DNA from: Ryuthela nishihirai
Lineage: Eukaryota > Arthropoda > Arachnida > Araneae > Heptathelidae
Direction: 5' to 3'
Assembly (NCBI GenBank): GCA_038380435.1
Contig: JAWZYU010000030.1
Span: 65,669,817 to 65,733,816, forward strand
DNA length: 64,000 bases
Part shown: piece after piece, positions 1-14,700 of the stretch
How the letters are laid out: each line of letters begins with the position of its first letter
How positions within the stretch are numbered: the stretch's first letter is position 1
The notes under the pieces: model-generated
What the model was told of the DNA's origin: nothing
Seen by the model: the letters and a program-made list of their open reading frames with translations, nothing else
Database searches by the model: none
Translations under genes and position numbers: made by a program

Positions 1-120
1 ATGTTCTGCAGATTTTTTAAGCCCATAACACATATGCAATCCTGTTGGTGCATGGAAGAACATTACAGCATTTAAGTAAGGCTTAGAGGAAATGATGAAC
101 AGTACATCTGGTATTTTGCC

Positions 121-250
121 AACATACGGGACTTAACCCACATCTCTCCAGAACCATGCCAGAGTATTCTACCACTGAACTAATGCCAGCTCATCTTGGT
201 GCCAATGGTTGGGACCAAAATCATCAGTGAAGAGTTTAAAGTCTTAAAAT
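121..250 (-). mobile_element. SINE, tRNA-Gly-like head, inverted copy
   Basis: In - orientation it reads a tRNA-like head (box A TAGTTCAGTGGTA, box B region with GGTTAAGTCC). It matches 264-340 in inverted orientation and 20447-20560 in the same orientation. It is degenerate. Confidence 0.65.
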
Positions 251-263
251 TAGTGGAAAAAAG

Positions 264-420
264 ATTAGCTGGCATTAGTTCAATGGTATAATACTCTGGC
301 ATGTTTCTGGAGAGATGCTGGTTCGAGTCCTGTATGTCAGTGAAATTTTTTTCACAAAATATTTATTGATAGAATGACATTAAAAAGGCAACGGTAATAC
401 TGTGATTGTCATCTATGTTT
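264..420 (+). mobile_element. SINE, tRNA-Gly-like head
   Basis: Starts GGCATTAGTTCAATGGTATA (box A) with box B GGTTCGAGTCC at about 320. It continues with CACAAAATATTTATTGAT and a tail shared, in reverse, with 20690-20760. The anticodon-stem region resembles tRNA-Gly. Confidence 0.7.
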
Positions 421-2597
421 AAAATTGTAGTTGAAAATGAAGAGCAAGGTCAAAATTAAAGATAATTTAGATAGAATTCATTAAGAATAAATTTGGGGGA
501 AAGGAAATCAAAGGGGAAAAAATTTAAAGGGAAAAAACCTTCAACAAGTCGATACAAATTCAGGGTCAGATGACAAACAATCAGCAAACAAAGCAAAGCC
601 AAAATACAGTACTTGCCCAGAAGTGAGTGAGGCTGGCGATAAGTCGAAATCTAGTTAATATGCTTGATTTCCCAGCACAATACCTAGAACAGTGATAATG
701 TCAGCTTTAGAATTTCTGTTGGAGTTTTCGTTTTGAAATGCTATCTTATATTAATGTTTTATATTTCCTCTTCTTCAAGCATTATTTCAAGTGGGAAATA
801 TTTTATATAGTTTGACCAGTTGTCATTTGGAGGTCTTGTAGGATTTTTGGCCAGGAATATAAAAAAATCTAGTTGTGCATCAAGGATTTTGGGGTTTGAA
901 GTTTGAGGGTCTGCTTTCGCTGGTGGAGAGGTCCTTGGTTGACTAATTTAGAATGGTGTTATATAGGTTCTTGAGGTCTAAGCTTTAAGCTTGGATATTT
1001 TTTTTCAACTTCTTCAACATCAATAAATGAACTTTCAGGTTCAAAGGTGTTGTAGCTTGTTACACTATGTATGGAATCAAGATTTTCTTGCAGTTCTTAT
1101 TTTTTAAGTTTTTTCATTATTTTAATTTGCTTCGTTTTGTGCTTTTTCTTCTTGTATTGCTTTTGTTATGACATCTGCAAAACTACTAGGAGCTGGTTTT
1201 TTGAGTATTTCAATTTCATTTAATGGACACTGCATAAAAATGTCCTGATTTTTTAAAACTGCACACATTTGATAACTCCTTATATTCTATAGTACAATTC
1301 AATGTTTTTATCCTGACAAAATTCGGTATATCCTGCAATAAAATCATCTTGACTATTTTAGTACCTGTTTTTTTTTTTCTGATGTTCTTGCTTGAAAAAT
1401 TGATCTTCAATACTTTTGATTTTGTCGCAGTTTTGAAGCACCTTTTTTTTATATCGTTGTTGATAAAGAATGGAAGTTTTGAGATATAAACAATTCTGAT
1501 GGGAGTTCCTATTTGATTGATTTCTATAAGTATATCATTTAATTTCTATCCTTTTTTTCTTAAATAATCGATCTGAGGTTTCGTCACTGTTGAGCAGCAC
1601 TATCATTTTGGAGTGGTTTGTACTTTGGGCTATGTCAAATTTTATTCAGTATTAATAGTATTTAAAACACTGAATACAGTAGTACCTTGCTTTATGACAT
1701 TTTGCTCTACAGCGATCTACTCATACGATTTTCAATTACGATCAATGCCTATTGTTACGACACTGCACGTGCTCATACAATGGTTTTAGCGACATGATGC
1801 TGCTGTGAATCAACCAAAGCTGGGTAAAGCGAGATGACTACATAATAAAAATGGCCCAGTGTTAATATACAATGCTGAAATATAGCAACAGTAGCACCAT
1901 TGGCTATATATTTCATCGAGCAATACTTTGCCATGCTGCAAAACGTTTTATTTAACTCGCCTTCTTGAAAGCTGATAGCAAACAATGCTATCTAATTGAT
2001 GAAAATGTATCAAATTATGTTTTTTAATGTATGACTGATATTTAAAATGTCTTATATACATCATTGCATTATAACAATTTTTTAAATAAAATACAAATAT
2101 AAAAATTTATTGTTAAAAACTTTATTACAGTGCTGACATAAAATTTTGTTGGAAAAATCAAGTTCAGCTGTCTTATATTTTAATCACTTCAGAAATTTCT
2201 CATGTTTTAATTTCCACTTTGAAAAGAAAGTGTAATAAGTTTGAAATATTAATAGAAAATATATTTTCCTACAAACCATGATATATACCCATCATATTTT
2301 AAAACTATACTCAGAGTTCAACTTTTATTCTATTATTAATATTTGTTCTTTTAAAGCTTAAAAACCTATGAATTTGCATTTTGGAGTTTGCTAGTGGACT
2401 TAAATTAGTGTCAATGTGTAATTGTAGCTCTCTTATGTGAAAGCTAAAGTAGGTGAAAACAGAATTGTTGCCTTTGTTATTATTTTGTAGATTTATTTTG
2501 ATGTTTTGGCTGCCAAGTTTTTTGGTATGAATAAATTTTAATGATATGTATGGTGCAATTTGAATGTAACTGGACTAAACTGTTACTATTTCTACAG
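421..2597. other. IFT172 intron, mostly featureless
   Basis: AT-rich intronic DNA with no exon-like stretch. At 1678-1830 a segment starting CAGTAGTACCTTGCTTTATG looks like one end of a pogo/Tigger-type element, but I found no matching opposite terminus. Confidence 0.5.
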
Positions 2598-2740
2598 GTA
2601 GCAAAGACAAATGGAAGCCCTATAGCAGCCAAACAAGTAGCTTATTTGTGGGCTAAGAGTTTAGGAGGTGACTCTGCTGTCAAACTGTTGACAAAATTTG
2701 GACTATTGGAAAGTGCAATTGATTATGCAGCTGAGAATTG
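2598..2740 (+). CDS. IFT172: IFT172 exon a (first in window)
   Basis: Residues 1-48 of the visible piece. The acceptor is tttctacag and the donor gtaaat. The exon reads [20 protein letters not shown] onward and ends two bases into a Cys codon completed by the next exon. An ATG reading frame upstream (2541) is intronic read-through, not the start. Confidence 0.95.
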
Positions 2741-5700
2741 GTAAATATGTAAATGCTATTTTTAATGTTATAAATTAACAAAAATCTCTAACTGCTCAAC
2801 TCTATACAAGACCTCTGAAATAAATCTAATATATATAGAATGTCTGGAACAAATGAACTAATATTCTAATTTCTAGAAGGGATAATTCTTTTTTAATGTG
2901 TGTAGAAGCAAACGTTTTCATCATATGGTTTTCATTCGTAAATATTTAAATTGTTCAATGTTAGACATGGCTACACTTTGTCACCTTTTCATTTAGTTTG
3001 AGTATCAATTATGAGAAAAGCTTTTCAAAGAGGTGATTAGAACTTTAGGTGGTTTAGAGATCAGAAAATATCAAAGTTAAATTATTTACTGCCTCCAGAT
3101 ATGTTCCATGCATCAGAGTGCTCAGAAATTTTTATATTTTCGAAGGGAGTGGGCAGAAAATTATACTTTTTTCAGTAGAGTCTGGAAACTCCCAAAAAAA
3201 TGGGGGAAGGGGGTCAGGTGATTTAGTTTCTGGTAAAGAAATTTTTGGAAAGTAAAGAAAATACTCAATTTAATGGTATTTTTGTAGCTGAATGGTCTTT
3301 TCAGAGAGGTTCTTAGAATTTAAAACAAAAATGAACTAGCTTTCTGCCCTCCTGCAAACAAAAGTTATTGAAATAAGCTTAAATGTGTCCTTTTCAAATT
3401 CTTTGCAGGAATAGCTGAAATTTTAAGTTCTTCGTAATCTCAAATTGGATTCATTCTCAAACATGGCATTTTTTTTTTGGGGGGGGGGGGATTTCCAAAA
3501 ATTGTGAGTATTAAAATATATAAAAATTAAAAAAATTAAACATTAAAATTACAGTATGAAAGATCAAATCAAAGATTAAAAGGATTGTAATGCATTACAT
3601 AAATACAGTAAATGCTTGTTACAAGATTGAAGGAACTGTGAAAAAAGGTTTGCTCTAATAGACATCTCATTATATGAGATAGGCCCTTGATTTTTACTTA
3701 TTTGTAGAAAAACACAAAATATATTTGCAGTAAAATAATTTAATGAGTCACAATATGAAAATCGCCAGTCAAAAAGTATTATAAAACTCCAGCCAGAGAA
3801 TTGTTGATTACACAACAGTGAGTGGTAACATGCTAGTATAATCATACCAACCTCACTACTATAAAACAGCATCTGTCAAATTGTTCTCAAGTGCTCTTGG
3901 CTCATTGACAACAAAGGCCAAGTTATGCCTAAGCTGCCAAACCATTGATATTTAAAAGACTGAACAAATTCAGTCTGAAAATTAAAACAAATTTTAAAAC
4001 AAAAAAATTGCCTTGCTTTATTGAATGTATTAATTGAATCCATTAAATAATTTCACAGCAAAGTCTTTCATTAGAGCTAGTGATTAAGTAGAGTTGATGA
4101 TAAATGCAGAGGAGCTTAAAGTGATGAAGAGCTTCCTGGTTCATCACATCATCTGGTAACATTCAGCTGTCTTTCATTTAACATTTAAATGTAATTTTCA
4201 TAACTATCATTTTTATAAAATTGGAATACTTAAGTCTAAGAAACTTTATTTTTTGTCATTGTATATTAATAAATTCTTTTATTTTTCCAGTGCTTTTGAG
4301 TTTGCTTTTGACTTAGCTCGAACATCAATGAAGCATAAAATGCCTGATATCCATCTCAAGTATGCCATGTTCCTTGAAGATGAAGGAAAATTTCGAGAAG
4401 CAGAAGTGGAGTTTATTAAAGCAAATAAACCTAAAGAAGCTGTTCTTATGTTAGTATTTATTTATTTATTTATTTAATGTGCTCACAACAGATCAATGAT
4501 CCAATAGCAGTAGGAGTTTTAACATATGCCATCCAGCAGTTGTGATGATTAATATTTATTTCATAATATTTTTTAAATAAAATATTTTTGAAAAATATGG
4601 TAACCTATAGTTATATATATAACTATATATATAACTGTAGTTATATATAGTTTTTATGTGTTGGAAATTCTGCAGCATCTTCATGACTTGGGCCTAGATG
4701 TTTATGTTGTAAAAATTATAAATATTCAAACTTTATATTTCTTAATAGAAATTGCATTGTGTCATCTGTCAGAAGCCTTATTTTTGAAATTAAAATTTTG
4801 CATTGCAAGATATGATGTATGCAAATTTAAATTTGACCCTTCTTCAAGTGTGAAATTTTTTTCAATATCAACAACTAATAGTGAACTAACTAACATCTTG
4901 AAATTTTTAGCCAAAGTATAAAATCTTGTAAGTTTGTCTAAAGACATTTTTAACTTTGCGTTTATGTTTTCTGTAGTTTCTAGTATTTTTATTGCTGGTG
5001 TCATACCCACATGCTCATGGGTACGACACTAGCAATAAAAGACTCTCCTGCAGCCTCCACTTGGCACCATTTCTGGAAATGAGCTACTGTGTTCTTCCCT
5101 TCCCTGTTCCCAATCTTTTTGCATCATCATGCTGATCTTTGATATGGAAATATGTTATGAGCAAGCTCCGCTAAAGGAGAGGAAAGCTTAGAACTAGAAC
5201 TTACTTCGGCTCATCCCCATTTCACTTCTTTATATCTGTCATGTCATATGCATCATGCTAATGGCACTTGTACGTCATGAGAGGACAGCCACCAATAGAA
5301 AAAAATTATGATCTCGTCAGATGTCTCACTGGACTCCCCACCACCACCAATGACAGAAAAAAAAAACTCTCAAGCAGCTGTTGCCATAGAGGTCTTACAG
5401 GAGCCTGTCAGTTTATATGCCATAGTAGAAGGTCTGTGATGATGACAGGACCTCAGCAGAAAAACAACACAACATCCATGCCTTACTCAGGGCTCCACTC
5501 AGCCACAGGATGGCATTAGGAATGCTTAAATGTAAAGCACATGGCTCTTAGAGTGACTGGAGATGGACTTCTCTTCGAGTTTGGCAGCTGTAAGGAGCAG
5601 ATGTGTTATCATTCATAGAATTATGCTACTGGTTGAAATGAAGCAAGGAGTTCATCAAGTCAGTGCAAGTAAATTAAACTGGTGGAAAAAGAAGCACCCA

Positions 5701-8700
5701 TCCTGCCAGAACAGCTGATGGTTGGAACCAGGTCAGATATCTATTTTCCTTATTTTCTCTCTCTGTTCCCCATTCTCCTCCTCATTGCCTCATTTGTGTT
5801 GTAATGCATGAGCCATGTTAATAAGCAATCTGCCAACTTATTTTTGCTCTTTGAGAATTTGTAGTGTCAGTTTCAAGCTTTATTTTAGCTCCTGAGTTGC
5901 TGTGTATGTAGAAATCAATGTGAGTCCAAGGAGGCAAATAAATAATGCTATATTGTAACAAAGAAAACTATGTTTGTCTATTAAATGAGTTGTGTAATCT
6001 TGTTCAAAATCAGGCTAGTAAATGAACTCTTTAAAATTACGATCACGAGCCATTTCATAACTAAGAATTGAGTAAAAACCACAACGCTCCCCTTTGAAGT
6101 TATTCCCCCCCCCCCATTGTCCATCTCTCTTGACTGGGTGTATGACATTAGTACAATAATTAAAATCAGTCTTTTCAGTTTCTTTTTTTTAATGATACAT
6201 TGGTAGCTTCATTAATAGTATGCTATGCTTTTAACTTGAAGTCCATAGTTTTGTGACATCATTTTAACCTTCCTTCTAATTCATCATTTTAATATTATAA
6301 CCATTAAACATATATTGTAATTGAGTGTACTGCTTTTAACCTTGACCAATGTTTATATTTTAACTTCCACAACTTTACATCCGAGTCCCTTACACTCGGA
6401 TGCTTTTATCTGATGATTCATTTTTAACTCCTGTCTTTAGCTTTTTGCGTTTTACTTATATTTAATGTTTTTATCTTTTGATATTTAGACTTGTTTTTAT
6501 TCTATGGGTCCTATACACTCATTGTTCCTTTTTCAGATTTACAATTGTTTATTTTTTTATCCTAGTTTTTATACATATTTGGTATACACTTTTCTTTCTT
6601 GTGTCCTTTCCTTTTTCATTGCCTACATCCTCTTTGTGTGTTGCTTTTATTTTTGGTTATAGGTGTTGATGTCTTTTACCTTTTTATTTACCCTTATTTG
6701 ATGCATTATGGCCTAAGATGTCAATGCACCATAAAACCCCAAACAACCAACCAACCAATCACCTTGAAGTTCACATTAGTGCCTCAGTGGTGTCAGTATC
6801 TTCTTTTCTGCACCCAACATATAGTAAACTAGGAGATATCAGTGGGCTTGTAAAAGCCATCATTTTACAACTGTGATGCTAAGCTATAGTCTACACTGAA
6901 ATCCCAGTTTATTAGGTACACCTACCTAGTAGCATGCTGCACTTGCTTTGGCCTTCAGAACAGCCTGAATTCATTGGGGCATGGAACTTATAAGATGTTG
7001 GATGTATTGTGCAGAAATGTTGTACTATGCAGAAATGATTGTGTCATGCAGTTGCTATAGATTGGATGGTGGTACAGTCTCACTGTGAACAGCCCTTACC
7101 AACATTCGATACAGTGAACAGCCCATTCCAAACATGTTCGATAGGGTTTAGATCTAGGGACTGTGCAGGCCAATGAAGCAAGGAAAACTTGTCACATTTG
7201 TTTATGTAACCATTCGATGATGATATGTGCTTTTGAACAGGTGCATTACCATTCTGAATATGTCCATCTGAGTGAGGATAAACTATAGCCATGAAAAGAT
7301 GAACTTGGTCGGCAATGATGTTCAAATACGGCATGGCTTTCAGACGTCCTTCGATGGATTTCAGGGGTGCCAATGTGTGCTAGGAAAACATTCCCCACAC
7401 TTGCCTTTACTGTTGACACCAGAGAAGATGGCTCCATGGCCTCGTGTTGCTTGTGCCAAATTCTTATTTTTCCATCAGCATGATGCAAAAGAACTTTGAT
7501 TTGTCTGACCAGGCTATCTTTTTCCAGTCCTCAACATTCCAGTATTGATGCTCCTGCACCCACTGGAGATACACTTTTGTGATCTTCACTGACAACATCA
7601 GAACTCGACATGGTTGGTAGCTGTTGTAGCCCATTCACAAGGTTTGATATGTGGTGTGTTCCAAAGTGACCTGCACACCAATGTTTAATTCTGCTATGAT
7701 TTTCCTTGTTGTGACCCTGTTGTGTCAGTTTCAAGTTGTGCCTTGTTGTGACATCTGAAAGCCATGCCATATTTGAACATCATTGCTGACCAAGTTAATC
7801 TTTTCATGGCTATAGTTTATCCTCACTCAGATGGACATATTCAGAATGGTAATGCACCTGCTGAAAAGCACATATTGCATGATTCTCACCAGTCTCCTCT
7901 GACCCCTCTGATTCACAAACTGTTTTTATCCACAGAATCACCGATCACTGATAGTTTTTTACTTTTCGTACCATTCTCATTAAAAACTTGAAACAGTTAT
8001 GCATGAAAAACCCAAGAGGACGACCATTTGGGAGATGCTAGAACTAGCATGCCTAGCACCAACTATCATGCCATGTTCAAAGTTACTCAGGTCGCTCATT
8101 TTGCCCATTCTGATGCTCAATCCAACTCTAACTGATGCTCGAAGAGCTGGTCTGCCTGATTTATACCGCATACCACAGTCGTAACGTATTACATGTTGGA
8201 ATGAACCATTTATATGATGATATGATTTGTGAACTTTACTGGTTGTTGTAGTAAACAAGCATATTGTTGAAATATTTCAAGTATCACAGTGTAAACAGCT
8301 CTTTGTATTACAATGCTATATGCACATTTACTAATTCTGCATAATATGATTTAATATAAATATGTTGCAAAATGCTGAATTTCTATGTGTATAGCACAAC
8401 ATAAAGTAGTTCCATGTTTCCATCTGCAGCTTATCTGCTTTACACAGTCAGGGCAGCTCAGGAAGTTTTTGTCAGTGCATGTAGGAGTAACAGATGTACA
8501 AAATATTGACAATGAAAAATGTTTAGTAAAAGTATATCAACAACGAATGAAAAAAAAAATGGTAGGGGTATCACTATGATACATGAAAAGGGAACATTTC
8601 AAGGGTGCTACAGTTTTTTACCAAAAGATATAAATTTAAATCCCATAAAGGACTATGTAATGTGAAATAAAAATGTCAGTTTGATATTTGCATCATGATA

Positions 8701-11700
8701 TTTTTTACATATGTTTATAATCATATGCTTACTTGAACATCTATTTATATTCTGATAGGTATGTACATAATCAAGACTGGGAGAGTGCTCAGAGAGTAGC
8801 TGAAGCCCATGATAAGGATTCAGTAGCAGATGTCCTAGTGGGACAAGCCCGCTTTGCTTTTGAAGGACAAGATTATCAGAGAGCCGAGTCTTTGCTTCTC
8901 AGAGCTCAGAGAGGTGATTTGGCTGTTAAATTCTATAAGGTATGTCCTTGAATTCTTTTTGTATGCAATTATTTACTTAATTCTGTAAACATTTTCATGG
9001 TATTATAATATATATATGTCAAAACTATCCAGAAAGATAGTTCATAAAATTGGTGGTCATAGATTTCAGTTACCTTATACTTAAGCTGCAACATTGCTTA
9101 TAGTTTACTCTTGATATTTATTCTCTTCATAGAATTAGAATGTGGATTTTTATTTGTTAATCTTGGCCTAGCACTCAAAATTAAATGTTTTATATTTACT
9201 TAAAATAACCAAATTCTCTCCACCCTGCTCTCAGTCAGTGGGGGACACTGATGGGCTTGGAAACTTTCTGTCGGATGTAATGTAAAGCTGTGGCCCCATG
9301 TATGAGAAAGCTATACCTTGTACACATTTAAGAACACACTGAATAGCCTTAACAGGAGGCTACCATCTTTCTCCTAAAAATTGTCCAGTGTCCCCTTTTC
9401 CCCAACCTTCTCTGAGCCATTGGATCTCTGTTACCTGGCCATTTAGTCCATTGTGTTAAAAAAAAGTGTCACTCAGAGGTAAAACAACCCAAAGTTTGGC
9501 CTGATTTCATAGATCATGTAGAATATGTTGTTATAGCATGTGTTAAGAAAACAAGCTTTCTTGTTCTACTTCATTCAATGCAACCTAAGATTTGTAGTTT
9601 ATAAAACATAATAAATACAAAAATAACTTCTGGATCCAAACCCAAAAATATCTATACATGTCTGAATGATTTTAGTAGCAGACTAAAAATATTTCTTTTT
9701 CTCTGACTGAATCATTTTTTGTTGTTTATAAATAAAAGAAATCAGATTACTTGGCACTGAATGTTAATGAGTTACCCAAGTTGATACTCCTTTTATTTGC
9801 CACTAGCTGAATGGCACCTGGTGCTGCCCAGGTGTCACTTTTGATCTGTATATTCTTATTTTCATTGCACTGAAGGTAAGTTTTGTAAGTACTGTTTTGT
9901 AAGTAAGTTTGTTGTACCCCCCCCTTCCACCTCAACCTCTGGCACTTTACATAGATTAAACACAAAGAAAATTCCCAGTGTTTGTTTGAGTCATTGCTGA
10001 TGTCAGTGCACTCTCTCATAGCTGATGGCTAGTTTACACCTAAACTATCGAGATTTTTATTTCCGTTACGACAGATTTTGTTGCCCTATGGCTCCTGTGA
10101 TACTATACCACATGGTTGAAATTTCCTGCCCTCTTTCCTCCATGTCCCCAGTGGTTGGTTTAAAAATCAGGTACCTACTTGGCCCATGACTTCATTTCTA
10201 CACAAATTGTCACTTCTCGAGCAATTTCCACACAAAGAATTCCCAGTGTTGCAAAGGTCATTGCTGACTTAGCACATGCTTCCATAGCCCATGGCTTTGC
10301 CGCAAACTATCAGGGTTTTTATCTTGACAGATTGTGGTGTTATGCCAGGTTGATTCAATAATCGTTACTTGTGAAAAGAGTGTTTTGATTCTAAATATAT
10401 TCAGACTGGGTTAACATATGGTATTTCATTTATGTTTAAACTCAGTTCTTAAAATATTTTAGCTAAAAATATGTTTGAGTTATTCACTTTAATAACATTT
10501 TAAGTACACTGTCAGAAATTGCATATATCATAGAAAAGTGACAGATACCAGAGATAAAAAAGTATTGTTTGTTCCCTTTAATACAGTTATTAATATGCAC
10601 TTAAATATAATAATTAAAAACTTAAATTCTAAGCTCATGAAGTATGGTTAAAAATGTGCACAATGCATTATACTTATCTGATTTTGTATTGATTAATTAC
10701 ACTGAAGATTATTTGAACTCATTGCAGTCTAATATTTAAGAAATATTAATCAAAGCTTTGAAGGTATTACATTGCTGAAAAGATTTCATTAAACTAGTCA
10801 GTTGTTCTAATCTTAGCTTTTTGCATTGGTTGCAATGATTTTTATAGTGTACTACTTAAAGTTTTTAAAATTATTTTTTCATAGTTAAAGTCAATATTTA
10901 TAATTTTACAGGTTGTTGAGAATAGAGGTAAATAACTGGTTGTGTAATTTTTTTGTTCATGCAACATTGTAGGATGCAGGAATGTGGAGTGATGCACTAA
11001 GAGTTTGCAAAGATTATATGCCTGCAAAGTTATCACAGTTACAAGAAGAATATGAAACTGAAATGTCTGCCAGTGGAACCAAGTTAGTAAATAATGCTCT
11101 TGTTTTTAACATCTATTTTGATACATTGTCTCAACCTATTTTTTACCATTATTCAGCAAGTGCCAGCAGGAATACATTAACAGAAATGGAAAACAAGAAA
11201 ATGGAATTATTCTGGAATAAACTTTATGTAGCTTGAAGAATTATAGCATAAGTATTATAGTATGTATAAGAAGCAAACTGAACAAATTATTAGGAGACAT
11301 TATAATGTAAAGTTGAATAAATATATGCTTTGTTTTAATTATATAGTTATTAGTATTAAAATCACACCTAAATGGCCTTGATGGGAGACTGTAATCTATC
11401 TCCTAACAGCTGTCCAGTTAGGAGATGGTCCTTCGATATATATTTCCTAACGGGATCCCCTACCCTGAGTCTTTTGTGTCTTTGAGATCTGGCAATTTAA
11501 CCTGTTGTGTGCAAAAAAAAAAACTCCACTTGAAGTAAACAGAAGATAAACCAACTTCACTTTCAGGCAAAAATAATAATAAAAACCCATAATTTTCAAT
11601 CTATTTTTATCAGCTGACTCTATTTTGCAATTCACTGTTTAACCCTATCACAGCACAATTAAATGTAAGTTCAGAAAGCTACTAATAAAGGATAGTAAGA

Positions 11701-14700
11701 GGGGAGTCTTAAAAATAATGAGACTACTTATGCTACTCAGTATTTAAGGATTCCTGAGGCTTGGGCACTGTTCCTTTTAAAAGTAGCTCCCTTCACATGC
11801 TATGTAGTTTTTTAGCACTCCATACACTTACCAAACAAGTGTAATAAGCCATTTTCAGACATCTTGACCTAGAGTAATGGCAGTGGCTTTTTTCACTTCT
11901 ATGTCAATGCTGAATTTCTGTCCTCATAACACATACTTGATATATATATGTACACTTTTTTTTTTCACTGTTATTAGCACAGGAGTTTTTTCAAATGTTC
12001 ATATAATAATAATGTCTTCAAGATAAACACAATATATCAGGAAAATCATACTATCCATAACATAAGATTGATATCACCTTAAAAACACTGGTATAGATGA
12101 TGCATTTTGTGAAAATTTCTTGTTACTAGAGATGCACTGATGAGAAACACTGAAGAAAAGTCAAATAAAGTTAGATTTCATGAAGCATTATTCACACTTA
12201 CAGTTCAAGTAAATGAAAATAAATAGTTGTTTCTTTATCAGTGAGCTTGGTTGCTTTAATACAAGAACATAGTAGATTCACTATTGCAAAAATCGTGTAC
12301 AATAATAACAAAGAAGTAACTGAAATACATCATATAAAAGTAGTAGGATCTAGATTTTGAAACATACAATATGTTCTTTGTTAGCAAAATGGTGGTAGTT
12401 TCCGTGTTACAGATTTTTTTTTATTTTCCGTGTTAGATTTTATACACTGGGCTTTTAAAATATCATAATGTTCTTTGGAAGATAAATATGATAAATTTAT
12501 TTCTATATATATATTTTTTAATGTATTATATATATAACAAGTATTTATCTAGTTAGTTGCTTATAATATATTTTTCTTAAATATTTTTCCCTTATATGTT
12601 TGCCTTAAAGATATCATTATTATCTGAACATTTATAACAACTCCTACGAAAAATATCAGTGAAAAGAGTGTATATATATATATGTATAATTCACATTTAA
12701 GCATTGGAAATGTTCAAAAATCACATAGGGTAATCACTGGACTGTAGGGTAGGTATTCCACTGGTGTGCTGGCACTTCCATCATTACGTTGGTTTGAATT
12801 GTTTACCTCTGAGTGGCACTTTTTTGCATACAATGGGCTAAATAGTCAGGGCTCAGAGAAGGTTGTGGGGAGGGGACCCATTGGTCAGCTGTTGGGAGAC
12901 AGATGGTAGCCTCCTGTCAAGACCATCTAGCATGTTCTTTAATGTACACAGAGTGGATCTCTCCCACATACAGGGCTACACTTTACATCCCATGTGAAAG
13001 ACAGCAGTTTTTCGAAGCCCATTGATGACTGAGAGCAGGGCGGGGAGTTTTGCGGAGATAAATCTCAACACTGCCCAGGTGGGACTCAAACCTGGGAACT
13101 GCGGTGTGTCATCAAGAACTCTGGTCTTTTTTTCTTTCTTTTGATGTTCCTTAAATGAGATTTAAGTGTGTTTGCATAATAATCCTCATTTTTCTTCTGA
13201 GGTTGAATCACAATTAGCTTCTGAGGTATCCAGTGAAGATAATGCTGAAGAATAATTCCTTTTTGAGTTAAAAAATAATATATGCATCCCCACTCATGAT
13301 GATATTGCAAAGCAAATTTTCTTTGGTGGAGACAAGTCTTTGTTGTTTAGATTCCAAGTCAAAATGTCTAATCCAAGACTCATCACAGATGATTATAGAT
13401 GAGAAAAAGTCAGAGTTTTGTTCAACAAGAGCCACATTCATTGACAGAATTCCATATGCTTTTTTTTTTCTGCTCATCACAGGCCACGAGAAACCTACCT
13501 TGCAGACACTCAATACCTGCTTAATTCTGTGTTAACAATATGGTGAACCCTTTCTAATGACACATTTAAACTGCCAGACAATTCACTTAATGATAATCTT
13601 CTGTCTTTCTTCAGTAGTTGTTCAGTTTTATCAATATTCACATCTGTGACAGCAGTGCTGGTTATCCCATTTCAAAATTCATCAGCGCATTTTATTTCTT
13701 CAGTATTTAAAATACTTTTACTGACAAAACATTATAGCTTGATGCATTGCTTCTGTTCGCTATGCATTCTTAACATCTCTAATGTTTCTTGGCTGTTTTT
13801 TTTTCTGAGCTTCACACATCTTTGTCTTAAAGAATATGAAATATTGGTCTGCACCATCATTGCAAACAGTTTCTTACAAGAGCTTATACAAACACACACA
13901 TACATACATACTGTGGAAAACAGCGACCTTTGCACTAGTAGCTAAATGAACTTCAGGAAGTAACAGAGTGCATGCACCATCTTGAATTAAGGCCACTGAA
14001 GATGAGCAGCATTGCCAATCTCATTACTTTTCAAACTACATACATTTAAAGGCAAAATGCATCATGCCTGCAGCATGATTCAACTTCTTCAATTCTAGAA
14101 TTAAATATTCTAGAATTTAATATTAATAATTATCTAGATTTATGTCAGAGTAGATTATTGGCAGGATTATCTAGATTATAGCAGAGTAGATTATTGGCAG
14201 GTTTATAATCATCTGATGATGATTATAAACCTGCCAATAAAAGGCAGTTTACTCAGTCATCACACCTGCTTCTTGATTCAACTTCAGTCGAATATGGCAG
14301 TGAAAGACACTGAAATTCTGGTATATAAAGTTAAATATGACAACTAAAGAAAAAAAAGAAGAATGTGTCAATGAAAGGATTGAGTATCTTGCAAAGTATA
14401 CCAATACCCTCTCTGACTGATTCTTGCCTTAATACTGAGGCTAATTCTATTTGTTTTGTGGGCTGTATCATGTATTATATTTCTTTATCAATGTTCCTAA
14501 ATACATTAGTCTGGTAGCTTGATTTTTTTTTCAATGATATTTTCTGTATGTTATGTTGAAACATCTCTGATCACTCTTAGAGATTTTTACGTGCTTGATG
14601 ATTTTATTGTGTTTTGCTGGATTCAACTAGGATTTTAATATTTAATACTGAGTGCATATCTGTCATTGTCCAGTGGTAAGGGTAACGATGGCAATTTTTT

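Noticed and set aside
4253..4290. ATG start for the frame containing exon b
   Set aside because: It lies in the intron before a clear atttttccag acceptor; family alignment enters at the Cys codon.
4600..4655. Palindromic TATATA hairpin
   Set aside because: Low-complexity AT microsatellite; complementarity is expected by composition.
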